A stretch of 10,058 nucleotides of DNA from DATKLX01 sp035542155 (GTDB lineage: Bacteria; Chloroflexota; Anaerolineae; Anaerolineales; Anaerolineaceae). The stretch covers positions 1-10,058 of the forward strand of contig DATKLX010000001.1 in the NCBI GenBank assembly GCA_035542155.1, given 5' to 3'. Below, one piece after another: positions 1-6,238 of this stretch (positions within the stretch are counted from its first letter, which is position 1; the number at the start of each line of letters is the position of its first letter). Both the position numbers and the translations under genes were made by a program. The notes beneath the pieces are model-generated. The model ran no database searches, was not told where the DNA came from, and saw only the letters and a program-made list of their open reading frames with translations.

Positions 1-87
1 CCAGGGAGATCTCAGAGAAGGAAAAAAAGAAGAACGAGAACCGCCCGTCCTGGCCGGCGGGCCAGGGAGAGCCGAGAACAGTAAAGT
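1..87. repeat. Degenerate purine-rich heptad repeat tract (GAGAACn)
   Basis: The strand is purine-rich, with heptad units such as GAGAACC (36-42) and GAGAACA (74-80). CCAGGGAGA occurs twice, at 1-9 and 62-70. GAGAACAGTAAAGT (74-87) is the exact reverse complement of 1791-1804, so this is a second, inverted copy of the tract before the exonuclease gene. No coding frame is convincing here. The tract probably belongs to a dispersed intergenic repeat family; its function is unknown. Confidence 0.55.
49..66. repeat. GC-rich perfect hairpin
   Basis: CCTGGCC (49-55) and GGCCAGG (60-66) are perfect 7-bp arms around a 4-base GGCG loop. No T-run follows, so a classical intrinsic terminator is not supported. 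It lies inside the heptad tract and may be part of that repeat. Confidence 0.5.
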
Positions 88-92
88 TGGGT

Positions 93-130
93 ACAATAAG
101 ATCCAGCCGGAACCTGCCTGATCTTATTGT
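93..130. repeat. 11-bp perfect inverted repeat, possible terminator
   Basis: ACAATAAGATC (93-103) and GATCTTATTGT (120-130) are perfect 11-bp arms with a 16-base spacer. The right arm runs into TTT (131-133), so it could act as a weak intrinsic terminator for a gene left of the window. The left arm also overlaps TACAAT (92-97), which resembles the -10 box seen at 1853-1858. Terminator, operator and promoter readings all remain open. Confidence 0.5.
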
Positions 131-137
131 TTTAGAT

Positions 138-195
138 GAAGTACCACAAACTTCAGTTCGCGCCCTGGGTCACAAGCTGAAGCTTGGGTTACTTC
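138..195. repeat. Long imperfect inverted repeat built of paired palindromes
   Basis: The arms GAAGTACCACAAACTTCAG (138-156) and CTGAAGCTTGGGTTACTTC (177-195) pair at 16 of 19 positions around a 20-base centre. Each half also has its own small palindrome: CAAACT-TC-AGTTCG (147-160, one mismatch) and CAAGCT-GA-AGCTTG (173-186, perfect). The DNA can therefore form one long hairpin or two short ones. This looks like a REP/BIME-type or miniature mobile repeat. It lies 41 bp upstream of the dehydrogenase start, so it would be in the mRNA leader if transcribed from upstream. Confidence 0.6.
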
Positions 196-236
196 CCTCG
201 CCCGCTTAAACGCAAGAAATACACCGGAGCAAAACC

Positions 237-1043
237 TTGACCACCGACCCCTCATCCATCCGCCCAATCGCCTGCATCACCGGAGCATCGAGCGGGATCG
301 GCGCGGCCTTCGCCCGCCGCCTGGCTCCTCTCGGCTACGACCTGATCCTCGTCGCCCGACGGGTAGGGCTTCTCGAAGAGCTTTCCAGTGAGCTGCGCTG
401 CGATCCTGCTGCCCAGGTTGAAATCCTGCCGGTCGACCTGGCCGGCCCGGGCCAGCTCGCCGGCCTGGAGGAACGCCTGCGGGCGCTCGAGCGCCTCGAG
501 CTGCTGGTCAACAACGCCGGTTTCGGCACCCAGGGATCCTTTCTCGCCGTCAGCGTGGAGGACGCGGACCGGATGATCGATGTCCACGTGCGCGCCAGCG
601 TGAGGCTGGCGCGCGCCGCCCTGCCTGGAATGGTCCAGCGCGGTCGCGGAGCGGTGATCAACGTCGCCTCGTTGGCCGGCCTGCTGCCCATCCCCGGCAG
701 CGTGACCTACTCCGCCACGAAGGCGTATCTGATCGCCTTCAGCGAGGCCCTATCTATGGAGCTGGCGGGCACGGGCGTCCGGGTCCAGGCGCTTTGCCCG
801 GGGTTGACCCACACCGGCTTTCACGAGGCGATGGGCTCAATTCCCCGCTATACCAAATTTGAGTTGCTGTGGATGAGCGCCGACGCGGTTGCCGCCAGCT
901 CGCTGGCCGCCCTGCGCCGGGGAGCGGTGGTCCACGTCCCCGGCCTGATCAACAGCCTGATGCTGGCCGCCGCCCGCCTGTTCCCCCGCGCCTGGTACAG
1001 GGCGCTCGCCGGCCGCGCGGTTCGTCACGTGGTAGATATATAA
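237..1043 (+). CDS. Short-chain dehydrogenase/reductase (SDR), NAD(P)-dependent
   Basis: This 268-residue protein is a classical SDR, a Rossmann-fold oxidoreductase acting in the cytoplasm. Seen directly: the cofactor motif TGASSGIG at residues 15-22, NNAG at 92-95, the catalytic serine in NVASLAG (S145), and YSATK with Y158 and K162, all at family spacing. The PGLTHTGFH segment after the active site is also typical. The length suits the DltE/YqjQ-like subgroup of general SDRs, but the substrate cannot be read from sequence. The start is TTG at 237, supported by GGAG at 226-229 (7-base spacing) and by the glycine-rich motif beginning at residue 15. The LysE-type gene follows after 78 bp of repeat-containing DNA, so co-transcription is possible but not shown. 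Confidence 0.9.
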   Translation: MTTDPSSIRPIACITGASSGIGAAFARRLAPLGYDLILVARRVGLLEELSSELRCDPAAQVEILPVDLAGPGQLAGLEERLRALERLELLVNNAGFGTQGSFLAVSVEDADRMIDVHVRASVRLARAALPGMVQRGRGAVINVASLAGLLPIPGSVTYSATKAYLIAFSEALSMELAGTGVRVQALCPGLTHTGFHEAMGSIPRYTKFELLWMSADAVAASSLAALRRGAVVHVPGLINSLMLAAARLFPRAWYRALAGRAVRHVVDI

Positions 1044-1050
1044 GAATGGT

Positions 1051-1110
1051 ACACGGATTGGACGGATGACACGGATCAACGTGAATCCTAAAAATCCGTT
1101 TTCCGTGTCC
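1051..1110. repeat. Inverted array of 9-bp repeats (ACGGATnnn / ATCCGTnnn)
   Basis: ACGGAT occurs at 1053, 1062 and 1071, exactly 9 bases apart. The opposite orientation follows as ATCCGT at 1094 and TCCGTG from 1102, again in roughly 9-base steps. ACACGGA (1051-1057) pairs with TCCGTGT (1102-1108). The transcript could fold into an extended stem between the dehydrogenase and the exporter. TCCGTGTCCAA (1102-1112) recurs reverse-complemented at 2893-2903. It looks like a dispersed intergenic repeat. Confidence 0.6.
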
Positions 1111-1121
1111 AAGAGGCCTTT

Positions 1122-1751
1122 ATGGATTTATCTTTCTGGCTAAAAGGTCTTCTCCTCGGTTTTTCGATCGCTGCGCCGGTTGGGCCGATCGGGGTGTTGT
1201 GCATCCGCCGCACCCTGGCCGATGGGCGGCTCAACGGGCTGGTCTCCGGGCTGGGGGCTGCCACCGCCGATGCCTTTTACGGCTGGACGGCTGCCTTCGG
1301 CCTGGCCTTTCTGACCAATTTCCTGGTCAACCAGCAGTCCTGGATCCGCCTGCTGGGCGGCGCCTTCCTCCTCTACCTGGGCGTGCGTACCTTCCTCTCC
1401 CCCCCGGCCGATCGAGCCGCGGTTGCCCGCCCCGGCGCTCAGGGGCTGCTGGGCGCCTACACCTCGACCTTCCTGCTCACCCTTTCGAACCCGGCCACCA
1501 TTCTCTCTTTCGTCGCCATCTTCGCCGGGCTGGGGGTCGCCAGCGCTGCCAGGGGGTCGTATGGCGCGGCCGGGCTGTTAGTCCTGGGAGTGTTCTGCGG
1601 CTCGACCTTGTGGTGGTTCCTGCTCAGCGGGCTGGTCTCTCTCTTCCGCGCCCGCCTGGCGGAAGGAAAAGCCCTTCTCTGGGTCAACCGTCTCTCCGGC
1701 CTGGTCATCCTCGCCTTCGGTGTCGCCGCGATTGTGTCGATTGTTTTCTAA
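1122..1751 (+). CDS. LysE/RhtB-family translocator (amino-acid exporter type)
   Basis: This is a 209-residue integral membrane protein of the LysE/RhtB superfamily, whose members export amino acids or related small molecules. Seen directly: an N-terminal hydrophobic segment with APVGPIGVLCIRRTL (about residues 18-32), then the Gly-rich GLVSGLGAATADAFYG. The SNPATILSF motif in the middle of the protein is the family's second hallmark. About six hydrophobic segments are visible, near residues 5-25, 40-66, 74-93, 112-135, 147-170 and 186-208, and the length is normal. The ATG at 1122 follows AGAGG (1112-1116) by 5 bases and places the first membrane segment at the N-terminus. The substrate is unknown, and no adjacent LysR-type regulator is present to hint at it. 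Confidence 0.9.
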   Translation: MDLSFWLKGLLLGFSIAAPVGPIGVLCIRRTLADGRLNGLVSGLGAATADAFYGWTAAFGLAFLTNFLVNQQSWIRLLGGAFLLYLGVRTFLSPPADRAAVARPGAQGLLGAYTSTFLLTLSNPATILSFVAIFAGLGVASAARGSYGAAGLLVLGVFCGSTLWWFLLSGLVSLFRARLAEGKALLWVNRLSGLVILAFGVAAIVSIVF

Positions 1752-1781
1752 TTGACCTACTAACAAATTGATGAAGTAACA

Positions 1782-1842
1782 GGTCTCGGCACTTTACTGT
1801 TCTCCGGTCTCTGTTCTCTTCTCCTACAGTTCTCGGTTCTCG
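1782..1842. repeat. Degenerate heptad repeat (GTTCTCn)
   Basis: Consecutive units are GTTCTCC (1799-1805), GGTCTCT (1806-1812), GTTCTCT (1813-1819), a 9-base interruption, then GTTCTCG twice (1829-1842). GGTCTCG (1782-1788) is an outlying unit. Bases 1791-1804 are an exact inverted copy of 74-87, and the tract also resembles 9879-9919. It ends just before the TACAAT box of the exonuclease gene. It could be a neutral repeat or a direct-repeat binding site. Confidence 0.6.
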
Positions 1843-1852
1843 ATTTTTCCCG

Positions 1853-1858
1853 TACAAT
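1853..1858 (+). promoter_or_regulatory. Candidate -10 box (TACAAT) of the exonuclease gene
   Basis: TACAAT lies 10 bases upstream of the ATG at 1869, so a transcript would begin about at the start codon (leaderless or nearly so). No Shine-Dalgarno sequence is visible before this ATG, which fits. No good TTGACA-like -35 is seen; at 17-bp spacing the sequence is TTCTCG from the heptad repeat. The context GTACAATTAGATC closely matches GTACAATAAGATC at 91-103. Confidence 0.4.
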
Positions 1859-1868
1859 TAGATCAACG

Positions 1869-2888
1869 ATGTCCGCGAATACCCTCCTCCACCCCAGCGG
1901 TCAGGGCCTGTACTGCCCTGCCGGCGATTTCTACATCGACCCCTGGGAGCCGGTGCCGCGGGCGATCGTCACCCACGCCCACGGCGACCACCTGCGCCCC
2001 GGTTCGGGGGCTTACCTGGCCGCGCGGCCCGGCGAGGCGATCGCCCGCGCCCGGCTCTATGAATACGCCGGTTCGCTCCGGACCGTGCCCTATGGCGAAG
2101 AGGTCTGGGTCAATGGGGTGAAAGTGTCCCTCCACCCCGCCGGGCACATTCTCGGCTCGGCTCAGGTGCGTGTGGAATACCACGGAGAGGTCTGGGTGGT
2201 CTCGGGCGATTATAAGCTCCAGCCCGACCCCACCTGCGCGCCTTTCGAGCCCCTCCACTGCGATACCTTCATTACCGAAGCAACCTTTGGCCTGCCGATC
2301 TACCGCTGGCCGGCAGCAGAGAGTGTCTTTGCCGAGATCAACGCCTGGTGGCGCGAGAACCAGGCAGCGGGGCGCGCCTCGGTGCTGTATGCTTACGTTT
2401 TGGGCAAGGCGCAGCGCGTTCTCGCCGGGGTGGACGCGAGCATCGGGCCGCTCTTCACCCATGGGGCCGTCGAGCGGATCAACGCCCTCTACCGTTCCTT
2501 GGGTGTGGAACTGCCCTCTACTCGCCTGGTGACCAGCGCCTCGCGTTCCGAGCTGGCCCAGGGCCTGACCATCGCTCCCATCTCCGTGCGGGCCACGCCC
2601 TGGTTCCGCCGCTTCGGCGAGCACTCCTCGGCCTTTGCCTCAGGCTGGATGCGCATCCGCGGCGCTCGCCGCCGCCAGGCCGTCGACCGCGGCTTTATCC
2701 TCTCCGATCACGTCGACTGGCCCGACCTCAACCGCGCGGTCAGGCTGACCGGAGCCCGGCGAGTGTGGGTCACCCACGGCTATACCAACGTGGTCGCCCG
2801 CTGGCTGGAGGAGAAAGGGTTGGAGAGCCAGCCCCTGGAGACGAGGTACACTGGGGAGGTGGGAGAGCCCGAAATTGAAAATGAATAG
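1869..2888 (+). CDS. Ligase-associated DNA exonuclease (MBL-fold / beta-CASP type)
   Basis: This 339-residue metallo-beta-lactamase-fold nuclease is of the kind encoded beside bacterial ATP-dependent ligases and often mis-annotated as an mRNA 3'-end processing factor. Seen directly: the metal-binding THAHGDH (H36, H38, D40, H41), HPAGHILGS (H89-H93), the aspartate of VSGDYK (D114), and a C-terminal THGYTN (H303). The N-terminal start LLHPSGQGLYCPAGDFYIDPW is characteristic of the group, and the length is about normal. The family is thought to trim DNA ends in concert with the ligase (3644) and a DEXH helicase, whose remnant appears at 9677. The ATG at 1869 has no ribosome-binding site and is probably read from a near-leaderless transcript. 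The stop at 2886-2888 abuts a repeat-bounded insertion. Confidence 0.88.
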   Translation: MSANTLLHPSGQGLYCPAGDFYIDPWEPVPRAIVTHAHGDHLRPGSGAYLAARPGEAIARARLYEYAGSLRTVPYGEEVWVNGVKVSLHPAGHILGSAQVRVEYHGEVWVVSGDYKLQPDPTCAPFEPLHCDTFITEATFGLPIYRWPAAESVFAEINAWWRENQAAGRASVLYAYVLGKAQRVLAGVDASIGPLFTHGAVERINALYRSLGVELPSTRLVTSASRSELAQGLTIAPISVRATPWFRRFGEHSSAFASGWMRIRGARRRQAVDRGFILSDHVDWPDLNRAVRLTGARRVWVTHGYTNVVARWLEEKGLESQPLETRYTGEVGEPEIENE

Positions 2889-3093
2889 AACTTTGGACAC
2901 GGATAACGTGGAACAGCTACCCACCCGACTGCGCGGCAAAGCGCCGGATGCCAGCAAGTTCAACCTGGCCGATTTTCGCATCGAGCAGGATGCGGCGGGC
3001 CGTCCCCAAGCTCAAAGCGTCCCCGTGCAAGCCGGCTACTCCAGCGGGTCTGTGGCTCGCTTCGATCCACAACTGTGTGCCAACTGTTGTTAA
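2881..3093 (+). pseudogene. Transposase remnant (IS1182-like?)
   Basis: A short open frame of about 70 codons overlaps the end of the exonuclease gene by 8 bases. From about 2929 it reads LRGKAPDASKFNLADFRIE, then VPVQAGYSSGSVARFDPQLC and ANCC. This resembles the region before the catalytic C-terminal part of IS1182/IS5-type DDE transposases, where a D/E-x-x-G-rich linker leads to a Cys-rich 'FDP..C..C' motif. The frame ends right after the second cysteine pair, and no catalytic region follows. It lies between the inverted repeats at 2892 and 3129, which fits a decayed insertion. The family assignment is from memory of motif style only; a true small peptide is less likely. No convincing ribosome-binding site is present. 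Confidence 0.45.
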
Positions 3094-3129
3094 TGTGCTG
3101 TTTTTTCAGTGGAGTCACCCGTGTCCAAA
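2892..3129. mobile_element. Short element bounded by 16-bp imperfect inverted repeats
   Basis: TTTGGACACGGATAAC (2892-2907) and the reverse complement of 3114-3129 (TTTGGACACGGGTGAC) agree at 14 of 16 positions, the outer 11 perfectly. They enclose about 206 bp including the transposase-like remnant. The size suits a MITE or an internally deleted IS. No clear target-site duplication is visible (AAC on the left, ACG on the right). The core TTGGACACGGA is also present, inverted, at 1102-1112, so the ends may instead belong to the ACGGAT repeat family. Confidence 0.45.
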
Positions 3130-3157
3130 ACGGTTTGTCGATCAATCATGATGGATT

Positions 3158-3162
3158 GGAGG
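3158..3162 (+). promoter_or_regulatory. Shine-Dalgarno site fixing the start of the flavin-type protein
   Basis: GGAGG ends 9 bases before the ATG at 3172. The frame is open upstream to a GTG at 3109 and contains ATGs at 3148 and 3151. The earlier starts would add residues encoded by the right end of the inverted-repeat element and leave this strong site inside the gene. The 3172 start is therefore preferred. Confidence 0.7.
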
Positions 3163-3171
3163 TTTGGAAAA

Positions 3172-3624
3172 ATGGCAAACGAGAATTATGAGGATAATGT
3201 CAGGAAATTGGCCAAGCTGATAAAAGACATCCAGGTAGCGATGCTGACCACGGTCGGCGGGAACGATGGCGCGCTGCGCAGCTGGCCGATGATGAACCAG
3301 AAGACGCCCTTCGACGGGACGCTCTGGTTCTTTACCCGCGAAACGACACCCAAAGCCAATGAGATTAAGCGCGAGCAACAGGTCAGCCTGAGTTACGTAG
3401 AGCCCAGGGACCAGCGCTACGTCTCGGTCAGCGGCGTGGCCGGGATCGTCCGCGATCGGGCGATGATGGAGAATTTATGGGACAAGACATACGCTCCGTG
3501 GTTCCCCCTGGGGCTGGATGATCCCGAGTTGGTCCTGCTCAAGGTGGAGGTTCGCCAGGCCGAGTACTGGGATGCCGGTTCCAACAAGGTCGGCCAGGTG
3601 CTGCACTTCGTCAAAGGGTTGTAA
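3172..3624 (+). CDS. Pyridoxamine 5'-phosphate oxidase-like split-barrel protein (general stress protein 26 type)
   Basis: This 150-residue protein has the FMN-binding split-barrel fold of the general stress protein 26 group. Seen directly in order: an N-terminal helix (NYEDNVRKLAKLIKDI), VAMLTTVGGNDGALRSWPM (the cofactor-phosphate strand pair), LWFFTRETTPKANEIKREQQ, SLSYVEPRDQRYVSVSGVAG, then LWDKTYAPWFPLGLDDPELVLLKVE and AEYWD near the end. These match the family layout over its whole length. The cofactor could be FMN, FAD or F420, and the substrate is unknown; true pyridoxal-phosphate synthesis is unlikely for this subgroup. It lies 19 bp before the DNA ligase and is probably co-transcribed with it, although no direct role in ligation is known. 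The start is fixed by GGAGG at 3158-3162. Confidence 0.88.
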   Translation: MANENYEDNVRKLAKLIKDIQVAMLTTVGGNDGALRSWPMMNQKTPFDGTLWFFTRETTPKANEIKREQQVSLSYVEPRDQRYVSVSGVAGIVRDRAMMENLWDKTYAPWFPLGLDDPELVLLKVEVRQAEYWDAGSNKVGQVLHFVKGL

Positions 3625-3643
3625 TTCGCCAACTGGGTGGTAG

Positions 3644-5236
3644 ATGAAGGCTTTTGCGGATCTCTACACGGCCCTGGACGCGACCAACAAGACCAGCGAG
3701 AAGCTGGCCGCCTTGATTCGCTATTTCCAGACCGCGCCGCCCGGTGACGCCGCCTGGGCGGTGTACTTTCTCAGCGGCTACAAGCCCAGGCAGATCGTGC
3801 CCAACCGAAAGCTGGTCGACTGGGCCATGGAAGCTGCTGGTGTGCGGGGCTGGCTGTTCTCCGAATCCTACGAGGCGGTCGGCGACATGGCCGAGACGAT
3901 CACTCTGCTCCTCCCCATTGCACAGGCCTCCAGCGATTTGCCCCTCCAGACCTGGGTCGAGGAGCGCCTGCTGCCGCTGCGTAGGGCTGGTGAGGCTGTC
4001 CGGCGTGAAGCCGTGCGCCAGGCATGGCACGAGTTGAACGACGCGCAGCGCTTCGTCTACAACAAGTTGATCACCGGCGCCTTCCGCGTTGGCGTCTCGC
4101 AGCGCATGGTCACCCGTGCGCTGGCCCAGGTCAGCGGGCTGGCCGACGCGGTGATCGCCCACCGTCTGATGGGCGCCTGGGAGCCCAACGCCGCGTTCTA
4201 TACCCGGCTGCTGGCCGACGAAGTCTCCGACGCCGTAATCAGCCGGCCCTATCCTTTCTGCCTGGCCTTTCCTCTCGACGAACCGCCCGAGGCGCTCCTT
4301 GGCGACCCGACTGAATGGCAGGTGGAGTGGAAGTGGGACGGGATCCGCGCCCAGCTCATCCAGCGCCATGGCCAGGTCTTCATCTGGTCGCGGGGTGAAG
4401 AGCTGGTCACCGACCGCTATCCCGAGGTTGCCCTGATGGCGACCCACCTCCCCGACGGGACCGTCCTCGACGGCGAACTGCTCCCCTGGGCCGAGGGCCG
4501 TGTGCTGCCCTTCGCCCAGCTCCAGCGGCGCATCGGGCGCAAGACCCTCGACAGGAAGCTGCTCGCCGAGGTGCCGGTCGGTTTCATGGCCTACGACCTG
4601 ATCGAACTGGATAGCGAAGACATCCGCGAGCTGCCGCTCATCGAGCGCCGCGCCAGGATGGAAAAACTCACCGCCAGCCTGCCTCTCGAGCGGCTGATGC
4701 TCTCCCCCATCGTGGAGGAGACCGATTGGAATGGATACGCCGGCGCCCGTGAAAGCGCCCCCGAGCGCAACGTTGAAGGGTTGATGCTCAAGCGGCGCAG
4801 CTCGCCCTATAAGGTCGGCCGCCACCGCGGCGACTGGTGGAAGTGGAAGATCGACCCTTACCTGGTCGACGCGGTGCTGATCTACGCCCAGCGCGGCTCG
4901 GGCAAACGCGCCAGCCTGTACACCGACTACACTTTCGGCGTCTGGGACGAGAACGGCAGCCTGGTGCCCTTTGCCAAGGCTTACTCGGGCCTGACCGACG
5001 CCGAGATCCGCGAGGTGGACGCCTACGTGCGCCGCAACACGGTGGAAAAGTTTGGGCCGGTGCGCACGGTCAGGCCTGAGCTGGTCTTCGAGCTGGCCTT
5101 CGCCGGCATTCAGCAGTCCAGCCGCCACAAATCCGGCATCGCGGTGCGCTTCCCGCGCATCAACCGCTGGCGCAGGGATAAGCCCGCAGCGGAGGCAGAC
5201 ACCATCGCCACCGTCCGTGCCCTGCTGCCCAGGTAA
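3644..5236 (+). CDS. ATP-dependent DNA ligase (bacterial exonuclease/helicase-associated type)
   Basis: This 530-residue enzyme seals nicks in DNA through a ligase-adenylate intermediate. Seen directly: an N-terminal DNA-binding domain (residues 1 to ~200, with KLITGAFRVGVSQRM) and motif I EWKWDGIR with the adenylated lysine K230. Then come the SRGEE element, motif III FMAYDLIELD (Y317, D318), motif IV EGLMLKR (E378, K383) and motif V DWWKWKID (K400, K402). An OB-fold C-terminal domain ends with SGIAVRFPRINRWRRDK. The length and the opening MKAFADLYTALDATNKT fit the group that travels with an MBL-fold exonuclease and a DEXH helicase. The ATG at 3644 has only a weak GGTGG upstream, but homology-style N-terminal features support it. 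All catalytic residues are present, so the protein should be active. No Ku or polymerase/phosphoesterase domain is seen. Confidence 0.95.
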   Translation: MKAFADLYTALDATNKTSEKLAALIRYFQTAPPGDAAWAVYFLSGYKPRQIVPNRKLVDWAMEAAGVRGWLFSESYEAVGDMAETITLLLPIAQASSDLPLQTWVEERLLPLRRAGEAVRREAVRQAWHELNDAQRFVYNKLITGAFRVGVSQRMVTRALAQVSGLADAVIAHRLMGAWEPNAAFYTRLLADEVSDAVISRPYPFCLAFPLDEPPEALLGDPTEWQVEWKWDGIRAQLIQRHGQVFIWSRGEELVTDRYPEVALMATHLPDGTVLDGELLPWAEGRVLPFAQLQRRIGRKTLDRKLLAEVPVGFMAYDLIELDSEDIRELPLIERRARMEKLTASLPLERLMLSPIVEETDWNGYAGARESAPERNVEGLMLKRRSSPYKVGRHRGDWWKWKIDPYLVDAVLIYAQRGSGKRASLYTDYTFGVWDENGSLVPFAKAYSGLTDAEIREVDAYVRRNTVEKFGPVRTVRPELVFELAFAGIQQSSRHKSGIAVRFPRINRWRRDKPAAEADTIATVRALLPR

Positions 5237-5249
5237 CTCAATCTCTTTT

Positions 5250-5271
5250 CCTGATTGTCAGAGCAATCAGG
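5250..5271. repeat. 8-bp perfect inverted repeat after the ligase gene
   Basis: CCTGATTG (5250-5257) and CAATCAGG (5264-5271) enclose a 6-base loop, 13 bp after the ligase stop. No T-run follows on the + strand; TCTTTT lies before the stem. It is therefore not a canonical intrinsic terminator. It might be a transcript-stabilising hairpin or a protein-binding site before the next operon. Confidence 0.5.
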
Positions 5272-5310
5272 CGACTACCTGACCCATTTCCCTTTCGCTC
5301 AAAATAATAC

Positions 5311-5316
5311 TAGAAT
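5311..5316 (+). promoter_or_regulatory. Candidate -10 box (TAGAAT) of the MoxR operon
   Basis: The AT-rich stretch AAAATAATACTAGAATCAAA stands out from its GC-rich surroundings. TAGAAT lies 13 bases before the ATG at 5330, which has no Shine-Dalgarno site. This parallels the arrangement before the exonuclease gene. There is no clear -35 element, so the call rests on composition and position. Confidence 0.3.
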
Positions 5317-5329
5317 CAAATCCGAACCC

Positions 5330-6238
5330 ATGAACGACCGGCGCCATCTCCTCCCCCTCCTCTTCTTCACCCTGCTCCTCGCGGCGACTTTCCTCCTCGC
5401 CGCGGGATTGGACCAGCTTCGCCTCGGCCCGGGCACCCCCTTCTCCCTGGCAATCCAATCTCGCTCGCCTGCCCCTGGAGAACCCGCACACCTTACCACC
5501 GCCGCCCTGCTCAACCTGATCCGCGGACTGATTATCCTGGGGATTGTTTTACTGCCCATCTACATCACCATCCATCTGCTCACCCCCCAGGGACGTAAAA
5601 AGCTGCTCAAGGAGATCGTCTTCTTGACTCTCCTGCTGATCGCGATCAATAACCTGCCCAACAATCAAGAGCAGGCCGTTCCCGGCGGCCCAACCGAGGG
5701 CGGTCCCCCGACCTTCCCGGCCGTCCCCGCCGCCGGGCCGCTGGCAATCTACACGGCCCAGACGCCCCCCTGGGCGAATTACCTGCTGATCGTCGCCATC
5801 GCCAGTCTGATCACCCTCGGCTTCGTGCTGTGGGTGCGCTGGCGTTCGCGGCGCAGATCCTTCGAAATTGACGACCGTCCCACCTCGCTGGAGAAGATTC
5901 TCCTCCAGGCCGAGACGGCTCTGACCGCACTCCGCTCCGGGGAAGACTTCAGGAACGCGGTGCTGCGCTGCTATGCCGAGATGGCGCGAATCCTCAGCGA
6001 GGAGCGCCAGCTAACCCGCGACCGGGCGATGACGCCGCTCGAATTCGAGGCTTTCCTCATCGCTGAGGGTCTCCCCGAACCGCCCATCCACGAGCTGACT
6101 CGCCTCTTCGAGGCCGTCCGCTACGGGGCGAACCCCCCTGGCAAAGATGAAGAGCAGCTTGCCGTCCGCTCGCTGAGCGAAATCATCGCTGCATGCAGGC
6201 CTGTCCAGAGCCGGGCAGCGCCGGAGAGACCGGCGTGA
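5330..6238 (+). CDS. DUF4129 domain membrane protein
   Basis: This 302-residue protein is the first gene of a MoxR/DUF58-type operon. Hydrophobic segments are visible near residues 8-27, 60-84, 95-106 and 150-169. A Pro/Gly-rich, probably extracytoplasmic stretch (111-147) precedes the last of them, and an Arg-rich RWRSRRRS follows it. The C-terminal region (about 185-292) carries the DUF4129 pattern: paired helices with DFRNAVLRCYAEMARIL, then MTPLEFEAFL, then LTRLFEAVRYG. DUF4129 proteins commonly occur with MoxR ATPases and DUF58 proteins; their molecular role is not established. The frame is open upstream to 5255, but those extra residues are not hydrophobic and cover the hairpin region, so the ATG at 5330 is chosen. 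The stop overlaps the next start (GTGA). Confidence 0.82.
   Translation: MNDRRHLLPLLFFTLLLAATFLLAAGLDQLRLGPGTPFSLAIQSRSPAPGEPAHLTTAALLNLIRGLIILGIVLLPIYITIHLLTPQGRKKLLKEIVFLTLLLIAINNLPNNQEQAVPGGPTEGGPPTFPAVPAAGPLAIYTAQTPPWANYLLIVAIASLITLGFVLWVRWRSRRRSFEIDDRPTSLEKILLQAETALTALRSGEDFRNAVLRCYAEMARILSEERQLTRDRAMTPLEFEAFLIAEGLPEPPIHELTRLFEAVRYGANPPGKDEEQLAVRSLSEIIAACRPVQSRAAPERPA

Noticed and set aside
1799..1842. Heptad tract as a CRISPR or coding repeat
   Set aside because: Units are only seven bases, degenerate and without spacers, and no start codon or frame supports a repeat protein.
1863..2624. Minus-strand open frame opposite the exonuclease
   Set aside because: The + strand frame has every metal-binding motif of its family, while the opposite frame is compositionally odd and motif-free.
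3109..3171. Longer N-terminus for the split-barrel protein (GTG 3109, ATG 3148 or 3151)
   Set aside because: The extra residues come from the right end of the repeat-bounded element, and a strong GGAGG sits correctly for the ATG at 3172.
3611..5128. Long minus-strand open frame of about 505 codons opposite the ligase
   Set aside because: It mirrors the codon structure of the ligase gene; the peptide is low in recognisable motifs and has no start signal. It is a high-GC shadow of a clear gene.
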